In this document: one piece after another, positions 44,952-53,283 of the stretch | How positions within the stretch are numbered: position 1 is the first letter of the stretch | Layout: each line of letters begins with the position of its first letter | NCBI RefSeq assembly: GCF_014174495.1 | Contig: NZ_JACJHR010000018.1 | Coordinates: 1-64,000, forward strand | DNA length: 64,000 bases | Source: Amycolatopsis echigonensis | GTDB taxonomy: Bacteria; Actinomycetota; Actinomycetes; Mycobacteriales; Pseudonocardiaceae | Reading direction: 5' to 3' | Made by a program: the position numbers and the translations under genes | Notes under the pieces: model-generated | What the model was told of the DNA's origin: nothing | The model's database searches: none | Seen by the model: only the letters and a program-made list of their open reading frames with translations

Positions 44952-45526
44952 TGCCGTACTGGAACACGAACGTCGCCCGCCATCCGGGCGTCCTCCGTGC
45001 CGTGCCCGCCGGATGCGCGACCGCGCTGGACGTCGGCTGCGGAGACGGCCTTCTGGTGCGGAAACTGGCCGAGGCGGTGCCGGACGTCACCGGGATCGAC
45101 AAGTCGCCGGAGATGGTCGCTCAGGCGCGTTCGCTGTCCGGCGACACCTTCGTCGAGGGAGATTTTCTCTCCGCTGACCTCGGCACGTACGACTTCATCT
45201 GCTCGGTGGCCACCATCCACCACCTGGACTTCGAAGCGGCCCTCGCGCGGATGCGCGACCTGCTGCACCCGGGCGGGGTACTGGTGGTCGTCGGCCTTGC
45301 CCGCGACGCGAGCGTGACGGACTGGGCGGCGACGATCGCGGCCGCGCCTGTCGTGCGGATCGTGAAGACGGTTCGCCGCGCGCGTGGCCCGGAGGGCATG
45401 CCGGCGATGCAGCCGCGGATGAACTACCGCGAGGTGCGCACAGCAGCGCGGCGGTTGCTGCCAGGAGCGCGGTATCGCAGACACGTGCTGCGGCGATACT
45501 CGCTCACCTGGCAGAAACCGGCCTGA
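44951..45526 (+). CDS. Class I SAM-dependent methyltransferase
   Basis: A 191-aa methyltransferase of unknown substrate. Motif I ALDVGCGDGLLVRKLAE, DKSPEMVAQAR, then DFICSVATIHHLDFEAAL and LLHPGGVLVVVGLAR give the Rossmann core. The C-terminal part is basic (RRARG, RRLLPGARYRRHVLRRYS), a style seen in small-molecule or membrane-associated methyltransferases. The ATG at 44951 follows the tam stop with a one-base overlap. It ends 11 bp before a convergent gene. Confidence 0.88.
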   Translation: MPYWNTNVARHPGVLRAVPAGCATALDVGCGDGLLVRKLAEAVPDVTGIDKSPEMVAQARSLSGDTFVEGDFLSADLGTYDFICSVATIHHLDFEAALARMRDLLHPGGVLVVVGLARDASVTDWAATIAAAPVVRIVKTVRRARGPEGMPAMQPRMNYREVRTAARRLLPGARYRRHVLRRYSLTWQKPA

Positions 45527-45537
45527 GCTGGGGTTTC

Positions 45538-45717
45538 TCAGCCGTTCCGGCGCCCGAACCGCTCGCCGAGCTTGGCCCGCGCCACCCCGGCGGCGCCCTG
45601 GACCATCGGATGGTCGGCCAGTTTGCGGTAGGTGCGCACGATCTGCTCGTACCGTCCCCGGCCGGCCTTGGTGCCCAGCACGTACCCCAGGCCCACGCCC
45701 AGCAGGAACTTCTTCAT
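45538..45717 (-). CDS. Small YtxH-like membrane protein
   Basis: A 59-aa protein with one glycine-rich hydrophobic segment (KKFLLGVGLGYVLGTKAGR) followed by a charged helical tail. This is the YtxH-like pattern. ATG 45717 gives the compact form; a GTG at 45729 would add four residues. Function unknown. The open frame and codon use look real, since the third positions are GC-rich. Confidence 0.7.
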   Translation of the reverse strand: MKKFLLGVGLGYVLGTKAGRGRYEQIVRTYRKLADHPMVQGAAGVARAKLGERFGRRNG

Positions 45718-45882
45718 CGGCGGCCACACCTCTCGTCAGCAGGACTTCCGACTGTCCATTGTCCAACACAACCGCCCTCCGTGCGGCGGCCGCCGAAAAC
45801 CCACCCCCCTGTGCGAGGGCGGAACGGCATGGGCTAAAGTTCTTCCCGTCAGCCCGGAGAGATCCGGACCGGCGGAGCACGA

Positions 45883-45958
45883 TCCCCTGTAGCTCAACTG
45901 GCAGAGCATTCGGCTGTTAACCGGAGGGTTCTTGGTTCGAGTCCAAGCGGGGGAGCCA
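45883..45958 (+). tRNA. tRNA-Asn(GTT)
   Basis: Acceptor TCCCCTG with CGGGGGA, D stem GCTC/GAGC, anticodon stem TTCGG/CCGGA with anticodon GTT at 45916-45918, T stem CTTGG/CCAAG with TTCGAGT loop, discriminator G and genome-encoded CCA. All stems pair (one G-T in the acceptor, one in the anticodon stem). Followed at once by a terminator. This tRNA marks the left edge of a gene-poor variable stretch. Confidence 0.97.
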
Positions 45959-45959
45959 A

Positions 45960-45987
45960 AGCCCAGGTCATAGACCTGGGCTTTTTT
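45960..45987 (+). terminator. Rho-independent terminator of tRNA-Asn
   Basis: AGCCCAGGTC (45960-45969) pairs with GACCTGGGCT (45973-45982) around ATA, followed by a T-run to 45987. A classic intrinsic terminator two bases after the tRNA CCA end. Confidence 0.95.
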
Positions 45988-46602
45988 GTTACCTGTGAGT
46001 AGGGGCGATTTAGTGTCGATTTTGACGGTCGTCCAGTTGATCGGCTATCGGGTCGTCGGCGGCGCGCTGCGGTAGTCGGGGCAGTTCGGGGCACGGGGCG
46101 GACGCTGTGTTGGCCGCTGTCGCTCCTGGCGTGACCTGCCGAGTTCGATATGTCTATTCGTTGCTCGACGCGTGGCATGCAATGCGTGCGGCGGTTTCGA
46201 CTTGCTGGTTGAGCCCTGGAGCCGCACCCGGGGTGAGCGGGCATGTCGCTGTAGCGTGCGTGTTTCCGACTCGTCGCTTCGCGGTTCGGGCCTGGAGGCG
46301 TCGGGCTGGCAACGGACGAGTTGATCTGTGGGACTGCGGACGAAACGTCGCAGCTGTCTGGACGAGCGATTGCCAGAGACGTGATGAAGCCGTGGCTGGT
46401 GCGCGCAACACGAGGCATGCTCATATTGTTCGCTCGCGGTGCCGACGCGTCGTCCAGTGCGACTGTGGTGGCGCCGGAGGAGGGGGTGGCGCGCCGTTGC
46501 CGTCCGGTGGAGCCTGACCGCAGGAGCTTACGGCGCATTCGCGCCGTAAACCCCGCGGGTTCGCGAACCGAGTGCTGTCGGGGAAATCGTCCTGGTGCTT
46601 TA
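45988..46602. other. Gene-free stretch after tRNA-Asn
   Basis: 615 bp with lower GC and no supported gene. The minus-strand frame running over the tRNA gives the well-known artefact peptide GLEPRT and is not real. No duplicate of the tRNA 3' end and no integrase were seen. Confidence 0.5.
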
Positions 46603-46780
46603 GACGGTATCGCGTTCATCCACTTCTTCCCGCTGGCAATCGGTGCACTGGCCGACGCAGGCGGGCCGCGGGCCGAGATGGCCGTTATGCATCAGCCAGC
46701 TCAGCTGGCACTGGCGTGGCTGCTGCTCAAACGCTCGCCGGTGATGCTGCCGATTATCAGCACCGGGGGGCACGAGCTTC
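46603..46780 (+). pseudogene. Aldo/keto reductase C-terminal remnant
   Basis: The frame through 46321-46902 contains IAFIHFFPLAIGALADAG and then PAQLALAWLLLKRSPVMLPI, matching the C-terminal part of aldo/keto reductases (NADP-binding region, normally ending PIPGTSS). Here the conserved PGTSS is replaced by ISTGG, and neither the catalytic Tyr/Lys part nor the start is present. I treat it as a decayed fragment. Some flanking codons may still be translated. Confidence 0.6.
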
Positions 46781-46914
46781 TTATGACCCCACCGTGGTCT
46801 TGGGGTTCGCGAGAGCTGCGACGGCATTTTCCGAGTGAATCGCACTGGGACGAAATGGGCGCGTTTGTTCCGAGGCTTTTCTCGTCCGAGGATTGCGCTT
46901 AAGTCGATCACGAA

Positions 46915-47253
46915 GTGGCCGTCCTCGGAATGTCGGCGACTCCTGTCGTCCACGACTTGCGCGAAGCCCGCAGCCTGCTCGAAATGGTCGAGGGCCGCAA
47001 ACTCGTGCAGCCGGGGGACCAGCTTCGCTACGTCCGGCGCGCCAAAGGCGAAGTGCATACGGCCCGGGTGCTCGAGGACGACCAGTTGAAACTGGCGGAC
47101 GGAACCCGCCACCGCACTCCGCCGGCTGCGGTTCGGGCGGCGTGTGACGGGAAAGTCAGCGAGGGCTGGCGGACATGGCGGCGGGTCAAGGACGGTCGCA
47201 CGCTCCTGGAGCTGTGCGAAGACGCCAACGCGGGCCGGGAGATTCAGCCGTAG
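46915..47253 (+). CDS. RAMA-domain-like small protein
   Basis: A 112-aa protein. After an N-terminal helix (LREARSLLEMVEGRKLV) comes a beta-rich region with QPGDQLRYVRRAKG, VLEDDQLKLADGTRH, TPPAAVRAACDGKVSEGWRTW and GRTLLEL. This matches the pattern of RAMA domains (restriction enzyme adenine methylase associated), found beside or fused to restriction-modification proteins. GTG start. No methylase or nuclease is adjacent, so it may be an orphan or a leftover of a lost defence locus. Family call from memory of the pattern, moderate. Confidence 0.55.
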   Translation: MAVLGMSATPVVHDLREARSLLEMVEGRKLVQPGDQLRYVRRAKGEVHTARVLEDDQLKLADGTRHRTPPAAVRAACDGKVSEGWRTWRRVKDGRTLLELCEDANAGREIQP

Positions 47254-47721
47254 CGCTTCGGCCGAGATCGTCAGCGCGGAACAGGGACGCGCTCATGCCG
47301 AGGCCCCGCGACAGCAGGGCCTACGGCTTTGCTCTCACTGATCTTGCGGAGGTGCAAGAAACAGTGCAGCGGCGACGAACAGGGTGCAGAGTTCGCCGGG
47401 AGCGGATCAAGACGCTGGACGGGTGGCTCCCGCGTAGCCGTCTCCCGTGTGTCGGTAGACGTCGATTTGCACGGGCTGGCCGAAGCCGGGGGCGTTGAGC
47501 ATTTCCCGTGTCCTATGTAGACCGACGTGCCGGATGCGGATGCGCTGGCCGTAGCAGACGAGTTCGCCCGGTTCCTGGGTGCTCTATTCCTCCGCTCGGT
47601 CGCATGTCGCTGACTCTTACGGCGGCCTCGTTGCGGCTAGACAACGTCCGATGGGATCGAGTGGGGATGGCGGCGTCGTTGTGGGTAGATCGTCTTGAGG
47701 TAGCCCTGTTCACACGGTCTG
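47254..47721. other. Gene-poor stretch, nothing recognised
   Basis: 468 bp with short open frames on the plus strand (for example around 47281-47500 and 47508-47700) that match no family. It could be further gene debris between the RAMA-like gene and the AraC remnant. Confidence 0.45.
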
Positions 47722-48262
47722 GCCTACAGCCCCTCGACGCCGCTCGACGATGCGGCCGTGTCGCTGGCCGAGATCCGGCCCGACGACGATGAGGCGTCTC
47801 CCGGGTCGATCATGCTGTGCGGCGCGCACCTGCTGGACCAGGCACGCCCGCATCTCCTGATCAACGAGTTGCCCGACGTGATCCACCTGTCCGCGCGTGC
47901 CGGACGGCACCCAGCACTGCGTGCGACATTGGATCTGCTCGACATGGAACCGGAACTCGCTCGCCCGGGCTCGGAGGCGATGCTGCCCGCTCTGCTGGAC
48001 CTCCTTCTCCTGCACGTCCTGCGGGCATGGCCCGACGAGCAGGTCACCGACACCGCCGCCGGCTGGGTCGCTGCCCTCCACGATCCTGCAGTCGCCGCGG
48101 CGCTGAGCGGCCGACCCTCACCGCGCGGCTCCTGCGCGATGCCGACACACCACTGGCCCTATGCCCGAACCGTCGGCTACACCTCGGAATTCGCCTTCGC
48201 GCACGCCTTCAAGCGCCAGTACGGGCGGCCGCCCGGCCGATTCCGGCGTTGGGGCGGACAGG
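47722..48262 (+). pseudogene. AraC family regulator remnant (cupin plus broken HTH)
   Basis: The frame reads a cupin-type N-terminal end ([62 protein letters not shown]), parallel to the intact AraC protein at 56000. The first HTH is missing, and the end of the second appears as VGYTSEFAFAHAFKRQYGRPPG. The short piece LTARLLRDADTPLA that should precede it lies in another frame, so a deletion and a frameshift are both present. The start is also lost. It is convergent with an NmrA-type oxidoreductase gene, as a decayed copy of the cassette at 55020-56989. Confidence 0.75.
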
Positions 48263-48341
48263 CGATCACGGCATCAGATCGATCCACGGCGGGTGTGTCA
48301 CCGGTCAGTTCGCAAACGGACGTCAGCAGCATGCCTCGCCG

Positions 48342-49268
48342 TCACTGGACAACGCCCGCGTCCGTCTTCTGCCAGCCCGATGCCCACAACTGGTCGGGTG
48401 TCGAGGTTCCCCGGAAGATCATGGCGGAGCGCTGGGCGAACTCGGCGAACGAGGTGGGCCGGATGTGGAGCTGTTCGAACACCTCGACAGCGACCTGGGA
48501 CTCCGGCCCGCCGTCCCGGCGGAGGCGGAACAGGTCATCGAGGTCGTCGGCGAAGCGGGGCGGGAGCCCGGCCTCGACAAGTCGCCGGCGCTTGTCCTCG
48601 GGCGGGATGTCGACGTACCGGATCGGGTTGCCGACAACGGACGTCAGAACCGCGCAGATCTCCGGCATCGTCAGCGCGTCCGGCCCGGTCATTTCGTAGA
48701 TCGCCGATCGGTGGCCGCCCCCGGTCGCGGTCGCGTAGGCGACCTTGGCGATGTCCTCGATGTCGATCGGCGCCAGCCGGGTGTCGCCCAGCGGTTGCGC
48801 GAACGTCCCGTCGGCCAGCATCGTCGGGATCTCGCGATAGTAGACCTGCATGAACTGGCTGGGGCGGAGAATCGTCCAGCCGACGTCGGCTGCCTGAAGA
48901 CGTCGCTCGATCTGCGCGTGATAACGCCCGAAACGAAAGGGCGAGTGCGGATCGGCGCCCATCCCGGACACCTTCACGATGTGGTTGACGCCGACGGTGA
49001 CGGCCGCGTCGACGAGGTTGCACTGCGCCTCGACCATCCGGTCATCGGCGCCGGAGATCAGGATGACCGTGTCGATCCCGTCCAGCGCCGCCGCGAGAGT
49101 GCCCGGCACGAGCAGGTCGGCCTCGACGGTCTCGATGCCGGGCGCGGCGGCAAAGGCCCGGCTCTTGGCGGGGTTGCGCAGGAGGACACGCGCGGGCCGG
49201 CCCTGGCGGACGAACTCGCGGACTACAGCCGAGCCGGTCAGCCCGGTCGCGCCAGTAATGAGTATCAC
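48342..49268 (-). CDS. NAD(P)H-binding oxidoreductase, NmrA family
   Basis: A 308-aa atypical short-chain dehydrogenase. The nucleotide motif MILITGATGLTGSAVV is at the N-terminus. ILRPSQFMQVYYREIPTML and a region DIEDIAKVAYATAT are typical of the NmrA/quinone-reductase branch that includes redox sensors and QorB-type enzymes. The catalytic Tyr-x3-Lys is replaced, as usual in this group. It diverges from a sigma factor gene by 121 bp and is next to an AraC remnant, so regulation may come from either. Substrate unknown. Confidence 0.88.
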   Translation of the reverse strand: MILITGATGLTGSAVVREFVRQGRPARVLLRNPAKSRAFAAAPGIETVEADLLVPGTLAAALDGIDTVILISGADDRMVEAQCNLVDAAVTVGVNHIVKVSGMGADPHSPFRFGRYHAQIERRLQAADVGWTILRPSQFMQVYYREIPTMLADGTFAQPLGDTRLAPIDIEDIAKVAYATATGGGHRSAIYEMTGPDALTMPEICAVLTSVVGNPIRYVDIPPEDKRRRLVEAGLPPRFADDLDDLFRLRRDGGPESQVAVEVFEQLHIRPTSFAEFAQRSAMIFRGTSTPDQLWASGWQKTDAGVVQ

Positions 49269-49389
49269 CGATTACTCCTTCGTCGATGGGGGGCCGTCGC
49301 ATCGGGCCCTCACCCTTGTAGACGAAGTGCGTTGACAGAATTGACCGCCCGTCGGGAATCCGTTCAGGCAGCCGGGTGTTGCCCGTGAC

Positions 49390-50394
49390 GTGACCACGAC
49401 CACGACCAGCTGGAACGAGATCCACGCACGACACCGGTCCGAACTACTGGGCTACTGCTACCGGATGCTCGGGTCTCCTTTCGACGCCGAGGAAGCCGTT
49501 CAGGAGACGATGCTGCGCGCGTGGCGCGGCCACGATGCGTTCGCCGGCACCTCGTCACTGCGGGTGTGGCTGTTCCGGATCGCGACCAACGTGTGCCTGG
49601 ACATGCTCAGGCAGCGGCCCCGGCGAGAACACCCGATCGACGTCACCGGCGCTGGGGACGCCGGCTCGCCGCTCGGCCAGCCAGACGACCGCAGATGGAT
49701 CGCACCCGCGCCCGACCGCTGGCTCCTCCCACCCGGCACCGACCCGCTCGAGACCGCCGTCCTGCACGATTCGGTCCGCCTCGCCTTTGTCGCCGCCCTG
49801 CACTGCCTCTCACCCACACAGCGCGCCGCACTCATCCTGCGCGACGTCCTGAAGCTCAGCGCGCAGGAGACCGCCGCCCTCCTCGGCATCACCGTCGCCG
49901 CCGCAAACGGGCTGTTGCGACGGGCTCGTCACCGCCTCGCGAACAAACCGGCTCAACTGATGCCGCCGGTCGACCTCACCGACGAACAACACGCTCTGCT
50001 CGAGCGCTTCGTCGACGCGTTCGAGCGGTACGACATCCCGGCCCTGACCGCGCTGCTCCACGACGACGCGACGCTGTCCATGCCGCCGTACGGACTCTGG
50101 CTGGCGGGCCGAGCCCAGATCGAGCGGTGGTTCCTCCGCGAACCCAACCCGTGCCGCGCCGCCAGGGCCATACCGGTCAAAGCCAACTGCTCACCAGCCT
50201 TCGCGATCTACCACGCCGATGACCGACAGAAGTCCCTGCGCGCCTTCGCCGTCCAAATCGTCACCGTCAGGGACGACCGCATCGCCGCGATCGACGTCCA
50301 CATCGGACCACGGCTGTTCGGCCTGTTCGAACTCCCGGCCGAACTCGCTGGCGCCAACGCGTTCCTGGTGGATGACAGCGATTCGCTGCGGTAG
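49390..50394 (+). CDS. ECF sigma factor with SnoaL-like C-terminal domain
   Basis: A 334-aa sigma-70 family protein. Region 2: HRSELLGYCYRMLGSPFDAEEAVQETMLRAWRG; shown here for its start HRSELLGYCYRML and end AVQETMLRAWRG. Region 4: LSPTQRAALILRDVL and LSAQETAALLGITVAAANGL. A SnoaL/NTF2-like domain (about residues 200-320) is attached. The WLPEP and NPDKL motifs of ECF41 are absent, so it belongs to another SnoaL-fused group. GTG start at 49390. Its divergent NmrA neighbour is the likely target by analogy with sigma factors linked to oxidoreductases. Confidence 0.9.
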   Translation: MTTTTTSWNEIHARHRSELLGYCYRMLGSPFDAEEAVQETMLRAWRGHDAFAGTSSLRVWLFRIATNVCLDMLRQRPRREHPIDVTGAGDAGSPLGQPDDRRWIAPAPDRWLLPPGTDPLETAVLHDSVRLAFVAALHCLSPTQRAALILRDVLKLSAQETAALLGITVAAANGLLRRARHRLANKPAQLMPPVDLTDEQHALLERFVDAFERYDIPALTALLHDDATLSMPPYGLWLAGRAQIERWFLREPNPCRAARAIPVKANCSPAFAIYHADDRQKSLRAFAVQIVTVRDDRIAAIDVHIGPRLFGLFELPAELAGANAFLVDDSDSLR

Positions 50395-50403
50395 TTTCGA
50401 CAG

Positions 50404-51555
50404 ATGGATCTGGGGGCCGGTCTTGACCGCGACGAGGATTTACGAAGATATCGGCGAACTCGGAATTGGCATCTCGGTACCTGCCTTGTCTTGACGATTG
50501 CGAGTGGTGTGGTCGTCGGCGGTGTGGTCGTCGGCTTGGCCGACGGCAGTGCGTCGCCGGGCGAGGTGAACGTCATCGGTGGCGCGGCGGTGTTGTTCGT
50601 GCTGCTTGCCCTGCCGGCTGTCTTCACGGCGGTCAAGGCCGCGTACTGGAACAGACTAGCCAAAGAACGGTTGCGGGAAACAGCGACCGCGACGGCGACT
50701 GGCAGGACCGCTCCGCCTGCGAGGACCTGGGTGCCGCCCGGTCCGGGCGAAACCGCCTACCGTGACCTGGATCTGACCGCGCAGGTGTCCCGGCTGGGGG
50801 TGCCGGCCTGGCGGGCAATCGGGACCACGGTGGTGTTCCTCGTGCTGCTGGCGGGCGGAATCGTGGAAGGTGTCAGGAGTTCGGCTAGTGGGCAAGAGCT
50901 GCTGGATTCCGGTGTCCGGGTCACCGCCAGGGTGTACTTCGTGACCGAGCCGTCCAAAGGCAGTTGGACGATCGATGTGACCTACCCCGTGGGCGACGCG
51001 TGGCGGACGGCCGAGATCAGGCTCGAAACGAAGCGCGACTTCGAGCTGGGGCAGGAGGTGCCGGTCATCTATGACCCTGAGGATCCTGGGCGGGTTCGCA
51101 CCCCGGAGGACGAGAACACCAGCGACGTACAGCTGTCGCTGTTCGTCGAACCGCTGCTGGCAGGACTGGGCGGGGTTCCGTTCGCGGCGTGGGCCGCGGT
51201 GGGTTGGGTCCGAAGGCATCGGGCAGTGCGGCGCACCGGCTGGCATCCCGCTTCGGTCCTGGTAACCCCGACCGGACAGATATTCGCAACCTACTTCCAG
51301 GGCGGCAAGATCGAACTCGGGGGCGTTCTGTCGACCCGCCGGGCGACGCGCTTCGCACACGGGGAACGGCAGCGGGCCTGGGTCGGCGGCGAAGCCTCGA
51401 CAATGGTCGTGCTGTTTCCCCGGGAAGGCGGCAAACGTCCGTACGCGGTCCCTGTGCAAGCGGAGACCCCACTTTCGCCACCTCGCCGATCCTCACGCCG
51501 CCGTCGGTCTCGAGGCACATCGAGAACTGACAAAGAAAAACGGGGTCCGGGATGA
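50404..51555 (+). CDS. DUF3592-type membrane protein
   Basis: A 383-aa protein. Two N-terminal helices (about residues 25-50 and 60-80), a Pro-rich linker, a third helix (TTVVFLVLLAGGIVEGV), and a DUF3592-like extracellular beta domain with SGVRVTARVYFV, GSWTIDVTYPVGD and PVIYDPEDPGRVRT. A further hydrophobic segment (GLGGVPFAAWAAVGWV) precedes a second domain and a basic C-terminal tail rich in RRSSRRRRSRG. Follows the sigma factor by nine bp on the same strand, perhaps co-transcribed. Function unknown. Confidence 0.75.
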   Translation: MDLGAGLDRDEDLRRYRRTRNWHLGTCLVLTIASGVVVGGVVVGLADGSASPGEVNVIGGAAVLFVLLALPAVFTAVKAAYWNRLAKERLRETATATATGRTAPPARTWVPPGPGETAYRDLDLTAQVSRLGVPAWRAIGTTVVFLVLLAGGIVEGVRSSASGQELLDSGVRVTARVYFVTEPSKGSWTIDVTYPVGDAWRTAEIRLETKRDFELGQEVPVIYDPEDPGRVRTPEDENTSDVQLSLFVEPLLAGLGGVPFAAWAAVGWVRRHRAVRRTGWHPASVLVTPTGQIFATYFQGGKIELGGVLSTRRATRFAHGERQRAWVGGEASTMVVLFPREGGKRPYAVPVQAETPLSPPRRSSRRRRSRGTSRTDKEKRGPG

Positions 51556-51920
51556 TTCGCCGTTCTCTTCGATTGTCTATTTTGGACACGCTCCACAGGT
51601 AGGTGGTAGTGGTGCGGAGGCAGAACGCCTTTCCGGCCGCGATCTAGCAATTTCGTCTCCTGACCTGGGGGTTTCACGTGTCGGACCTGTTCGCGACGTC
51701 GGACTGCTGCGGTGCCGAGCCGAACAGTTCCAGGCACTTGCCCGGCCAGCCGTACCGTGCATCAGTGATGAACTCGCAGAGAATTCAGGCGTTGCGGGCC
51801 GTCGACGGCGACACGATGAACGCCTCGACCTCGGCCGGCTCCCACCGCGCAGCCCGTTCCATGGCGTTGCCACCACCACAACATCGTTGAGTTTTGTCCA
51901 ATCGAACTTGAGATTCCCAG
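51556..51920. other. Intergenic region, nothing recognised
   Basis: 365 bp. A minus-strand frame ends with RWEPAEVEAFIV, which looks protein-like but extends from nonsense across the SMP-30 gene; no gene is supported. Confidence 0.4.
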
Positions 51921-52751
51921 ATGGACAGTACAAAGTGGATTGATGATCTCCTGTCGGTCTGCCTCCGACTGACCAGCGTGTCCCGGGGCAACGTCCTCGA
52001 ATTGGACCTGCACACCGGTGAAATCGTCCGTCGCATCGAAACCGGTGGCGGCCCCAACGGGCTGGCCGAGGACGAGGACGGCCAGGTGTGGGTCGCCCAG
52101 AACGGCGGATCGGTGCGTCCCAGCAAGTCCGCGCGGCCGGTCGCGCCGGACCTGCAGACGCTGCACGGGGACACCGCCGAGGATGCTGCCGTTCCCGGGC
52201 TCCGCGCGCCCAACGACCTCGTGTGCGGGCCGGACGGACGGATCTGGTTCACCGACCCGGGCAGCCCGCACGAGGAAGGCCCCGGCCTGGTCTACGCGTA
52301 CCACGACCGCAGCACGCGGCTCGAGCCGGTGGCTGGGGGGATCGACTTCCCCAACGGGCTCGCCTTCGACCTCGACGGCACGCAGTTGTTCGCCGCCACC
52401 AGGGAACGACGCGTGCTGCGATACACCTGGGACGGGCAGGAACTGCGGCCAGGCGGTGTGCTCGCCGATGTTCCCGGCGGGCCGGACGGGCTGGCCTTCG
52501 ACACCGCCCAGCGCCTCTACGCCGCGCTGCCCGAGGCGGACCAGGTCGCCGTGATCCATCCCGACGGCACGCTCGGCGCGCCGATCCGCTTCCCCCGCGG
52601 CACTTTCCCGACCAACCTGTGTTTCGCGGGCCCCGAGCGGGACACACTGGTCGTCACGGCGGCCAGGGGCGGCCGGGTACTCGCACTCGACGGCGTCGGG
52701 ACCGGTCCGCAGACGCTTGTGGTCGCCAGGAGGCGAACCGGCGGGGGCTGA
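51921..52751 (+). CDS. SMP-30/gluconolactonase-like beta-propeller, probably N-terminally truncated
   Basis: A 276-aa protein of the SMP-30/gluconolactonase/LRE group. Blades show GGGPNGLAEDEDGQVWVAQ, RAPNDLVCGPDGRIWFTDP, FPNGLAFDLDG and GGPDGLAFD. The Asn and Asp metal ligands are kept in PND, PNG and PDG contexts. The first blade is incomplete: the usual EGPVW glutamate ligand near the N-terminus is absent, and MDSTKWIDDLLSVCLRLT looks unrelated to the family. It may be a 5'-truncated gene, so activity is doubtful. No neighbours explain a pathway. Confidence 0.75.
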   Translation: MDSTKWIDDLLSVCLRLTSVSRGNVLELDLHTGEIVRRIETGGGPNGLAEDEDGQVWVAQNGGSVRPSKSARPVAPDLQTLHGDTAEDAAVPGLRAPNDLVCGPDGRIWFTDPGSPHEEGPGLVYAYHDRSTRLEPVAGGIDFPNGLAFDLDGTQLFAATRERRVLRYTWDGQELRPGGVLADVPGGPDGLAFDTAQRLYAALPEADQVAVIHPDGTLGAPIRFPRGTFPTNLCFAGPERDTLVVTAARGGRVLALDGVGTGPQTLVVARRRTGGG

Positions 52752-53283
52752 AGCCAGCCTCCAGCGCGGGTCTTGAAGCCGCTTGTCCTGCGTGATCGGC
52801 GGGGAACGGATCCGCCGCCCGGTCGCGTGAAGCACGGCGTTGCCGATCGACCGAATGGTGGGCCTGACGGGTTCGAGATCATTTCGGTTGAGCAGCGGTG
52901 TTCGTGCTGGCAGGCGGCCCCGTGTGCCGGTGCACCGGACAGCAGTTCATTGCGGACGGGCCGCGGCCGCGCCCGGAACCGTTGCCCGCTCATGCCGCCG
53001 CCAGCCATCGCGATGCCCAGAACCGCCTTTGGTCCGGAGTTGCCTGTCGGTCAGCACGGTGCTGCTGGCAGCGTCGTGCGCACCAGACAGATGAGGGCCC
53101 GCGGCGCATCCGCTATGGATTGTCCGCCGTCGATGGGTCGATGATGCGTGCCTGCGCTGGGGCTTCGTGGCGGTGATCGGAAGCTGTTGTCGGCGTTGTT
53201 GGGATCCTCGACGGCGCGTGCCGGTCTGGCGCGGCTCGGTGGGACCGGTGCGTCCCGTGTCCTGATCGCCTCGCCCAGCGCCG
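52752..53283. other. Intergenic region, possible gene debris
   Basis: 532 bp without a supported gene. A plus-strand frame ending LSAVDGSMMRAC has a faint likeness to IS5-type transposases, too weak to call. No repeat was seen. Confidence 0.4.

Noticed and set aside
45894..46619. Minus-strand open frame covering tRNA-Asn, ending PLGLEPRTLRL
   Set aside because: This is the known spurious translation of a tRNA gene; the rest of the frame is unlike any protein.
46000..47760. Integrase or att duplication next to tRNA-Asn
   Set aside because: No tyrosine recombinase frame and no repeat of the tRNA 3' end were found in the window.
52898..53176. IS5-type transposase remnant (frame ending LSAVDGSMMRAC)
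   Set aside because: Only a handful of residues resemble the family; too little to claim.
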